Shown: positions 3,976 through 5,866 of the stretch, piece by piece | Layout: each line of letters starts with the position of its first letter | How positions within the stretch are numbered: position 1 is the stretch's first letter | Origin: Flavobacterium psychrophilum | GTDB lineage: Bacteria > Bacteroidota > Bacteroidia > Flavobacteriales > Flavobacteriaceae | Direction: 5' to 3' | DNA: 5,866 nucleotides | NCBI GenBank assembly: GCA_945861915.1 | Contig: CAMAWK010000145.1 | Coordinates: 1 to 5,866 of the forward strand | Position numbers and translations under genes: made by a program | Notes under the pieces: generated by a model | What the model was told of the DNA's origin: nothing | The model's input: the letters and a program-made list of their open reading frames with translations, nothing else | Databases searched by the model: none

Positions 3976-5866
3976 AAGATAAACATATATCCTACCGAAT
4001 TTACTTAGTTGCTTTTGCTATTTTTTTGATGGCAATAACAATTGCAGTAAAATTGACCAATATTCAATGGGTCGAGGGAGATTATTATCGAAAACTAGCA
4101 AAAGAGAGAACCGTAAAAAATTTTGTAATTCCTGCCAATAAAGGAAATATTTACTCCGCTGATGGAAGTTTATTAGCTACTTCTATTCCGAATTATGAAA
4201 TTCGATTTGATGCTGTTGCACCCAAAACAGATGATTTTGAAAAAAACATAAAGGTATTGTCGGATTCACTTTCAATTCTTTTAGGAAAACCCAAAGGCTC
4301 TTTTTTAAATGAATTCAGAAAAGCAAGAGCTAATAAAAACAGGTATTTTTTAGTAGCACGCGACTTAAGTTACACTGAATATGTAAAAATAAAAGGATTT
4401 CCATTATTCAAATTGGGAGCTTACAAAGGCGGTATTATTGTTCAACAAGAAACCGTTCGGGAACATCCGATAGGGAAAATTGCAGAACGCACCATTGGAT
4501 ACGAAAGGAAAACACCTGCTGGAATTGCAGACGGAAAAGGAATTGAATGGGCATTTAGAAAATACCTAAACGGTAAAGATGGCAAAGTGCTCAAACAAAA
4601 AATAGCCAAAGGTCAATGGAAACCCATTCGTGACATCAACGAGGTGGATCCTCAAGATGGATATGATGTAATATCAACCATTGATGTATTCATTCAAGAT
4701 ATTGCACATCATGCATTATTAAAACAACTAACAGAATATGATGCAGATCATGGATGCGTGGTGGTTATGGAAACCAAAACAGGTCAGGTAAAAGCCATTT
4801 CAAATCTTGGAAAAGCCGGAGACGGATCGTATTATGAAACTACTAATTATGCTGTTGCAGAATCACATGAACCGGGTTCTACATATAAATTAGTTGATTT
4901 AATGGCATTATTGGAAGATAAAAAAGTAGATACCAGTGCTGTTTTTGATTCTCATAGTGGTGTGATTAAATATTCAGGGAAATCGGTTCGTGATTCTCAC
5001 GAGGGTGGATATGGAAAAATTTCATTGGCACGCGGTTTCGAAGTTTCTTCGAATACAGTAATGGTTCAAGCGGTATATAAAAATTATAAAAATAATCCAG
5101 CCGAATTTGTGAATCATGTAAATGGTTTCGGCTTGAACAAATGTTTGGGACTACCAATAAAAGGAGAAGGAAAACCGTTTGTGCCACAACCATCTGATAA
5201 AAATTGGTCCAACTTATCCTTGCCATGGATGGCTTTTGGTTACGGAGTTTCTATCACACCCCTCCAAACGCTTACTTTTTACAATGCTGTAGCAAATAAT
5301 GGCGTTATGGTGAAACCACAATTCGTATCTGAAATTAAAGAATGGAATAAAACCATCAAAAAATATGATACTGAAGTAATGAACCAAAAAATTTGCTCTC
5401 AAGAAACGATTTCAAAATTAAAAGCGGTGCTTGAGAATGTGGTTAAAAAAGGAACTGCTTCGAAATTATATTCCAAAGAATTTTCAATGGCAGGAAAAAC
5501 AGGAACTGCACAAGTTAATTATTCTAAAAATGGTGGCTCCGAAAAATACTATGCTTCTTCCTTTGTAGGTTATTTTCCAGCTGAAAAACCAAAATATTCT
5601 TGTATTGTGGTTGTTCACAAACCCAACACATCAAAAAACAACTATTACGGAGCCGATGTGGCCGGTCCTGTTTTTAAAAGAATAGCCCAGAAAATATTTA
5701 CCGATGCGCCATCTACAAATGAGATAAAAAACATCAACAAAAAAAGCCTAATTCAAGAGCGTGATTATGAAACATATTTTACTAAATATCAAAAACAACA
5801 GCTTTCAATCCCAAATTTAAAAGGAATGTCAGGCATGGATGCAGTAGCATTATTAGGCAATCTTGG
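3966..5866 (+). CDS. ftsI: Septal peptidoglycan transpeptidase FtsI (PBP3-like) with C-terminal PASTA, cut by the window end
   Basis: A class B penicillin-binding protein, 633 codons visible and still open at the right edge. Layout: short cytoplasmic tail, one membrane anchor at about 12-30, a PBP-dimer (pedestal) domain at about 50-220, then the transpeptidase domain at about 260-580. All three catalytic motifs are present: SxxK as Ser305-Thr-Tyr-Lys308 (nucleophile Ser305), SxN as Ser361-Ser-Asn363 and KTG at 511-513 (GKTGTAQ). It cross-links septal peptidoglycan in the periplasm and is the target of beta-lactams. From about residue 613 (SIPNLKGMSGMDAVALL) a PASTA domain begins. E. coli FtsI lacks PASTA, but I recall it as usual in Bacteroidota and Gram-positive homologues. 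The start ATG (3966-3968) lies inside the end of the ftsL-like gene (10-base overlap), implying coupled translation. murE would be expected next, beyond the window. Confidence 0.96.
   Translation, partial: MAVEDKHISYRIYLVAFAIFLMAITIAVKLTNIQWVEGDYYRKLAKERTVKNFVIPANKGNIYSADGSLLATSIPNYEIRFDAVAPKTDDFEKNIKVLSDSLSILLGKPKGSFLNEFRKARANKNRYFLVARDLSYTEYVKIKGFPLFKLGAYKGGIIVQQETVREHPIGKIAERTIGYERKTPAGIADGKGIEWAFRKYLNGKDGKVLKQKIAKGQWKPIRDINEVDPQDGYDVISTIDVFIQDIAHHALLKQLTEYDADHGCVVVMETKTGQVKAISNLGKAGDGSYYETTNYAVAESHEPGSTYKLVDLMALLEDKKVDTSAVFDSHSGVIKYSGKSVRDSHEGGYGKISLARGFEVSSNTVMVQAVYKNYKNNPAEFVNHVNGFGLNKCLGLPIKGEGKPFVPQPSDKNWSNLSLPWMAFGYGVSITPLQTLTFYNAVANNGVMVKPQFVSEIKEWNKTIKKYDTEVMNQKICSQETISKLKAVLENVVKKGTASKLYSKEFSMAGKTGTAQVNYSKNGGSEKYYASSFVGYFPAEKPKYSCIVVVHKPNTSKNNYYGADVAGPVFKRIAQKIFTDAPSTNEIKNINKKSLIQERDYETYFTKYQKQQLSIPNLKGMSGMDAVALLGNL

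Noticed and set aside
3747..3986. Minus-strand frame of 79 codons with hydrophobic stretches
   Set aside because: It is antisense to the ftsL-like gene, which fits the operon and has overlapping starts and stops; the hydrophobicity comes from reading AT-rich codons backwards.
4966..5402. Two minus-strand frames of 86 and 62 codons
   Set aside because: Both are antisense to the transpeptidase domain of ftsI, which is continuous and carries all catalytic motifs.

Overview
The window looks like a chromosomal segment of a Bacteroidota bacterium, most likely Flavobacterium or a close relative in Flavobacteriaceae. The evidence is the low GC content, promoter boxes of the Bacteroidota form TAnnTTTG, the absence of clear Shine-Dalgarno sequences, and proteins that read like flavobacterial MraZ, RsmH, FtsI and EngB. 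The genus is an inference from protein flavour; no search was run.

Layout: two divergent gene groups leave a 333-base intergenic region (1942-2274). Leftward (minus strand) runs an apparent operon: an alpha/beta-hydrolase (1941-1168), a small nucleotidyltransferase antitoxin of the MntA type (1148-846), a HEPN-domain toxin of the HepT type (849-508), and the ribosome-assembly GTPase EngB/YsxC (518 to beyond the left edge). Rightward (plus strand) runs the start of the division and cell wall (dcw) cluster: mraZ (2275-2748), rsmH (2726-3631), an ftsL-like gene (3628-3975) and ftsI (3966 to beyond the right edge, cut inside its first C-terminal PASTA domain).

Regulation visible in the sequence: a TAnnTTTG box lies just before each divergent group. 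The box before the hydrolase overlaps an upstream GTG codon and so favours the internal ATG as the true start. Upstream of mraZ are four GTGG boxes: three in tandem at exact 10-base spacing and a fourth 21 bases further upstream. They have the form expected of a MraZ operator and cover the -33 region of the mraZ promoter, which suggests autorepression of the dcw cluster.

How it works together: the plus-strand genes make the dcw regulator (MraZ), a 16S rRNA methyltransferase (RsmH), a divisome scaffold (FtsL) and the septal transpeptidase (FtsI). All four overlap end to start, which is typical of translational coupling. The only clearly accessory element is the mntA-hepT toxin-antitoxin pair. 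It sits inside an otherwise housekeeping operon, overlaps the start of the essential engB gene by 11 bases, and has lower GC than the neighbouring hydrolase gene. I do not see an undescribed multi-gene system here. The most interesting points are the placement of that toxin-antitoxin pair and the MraZ operator.
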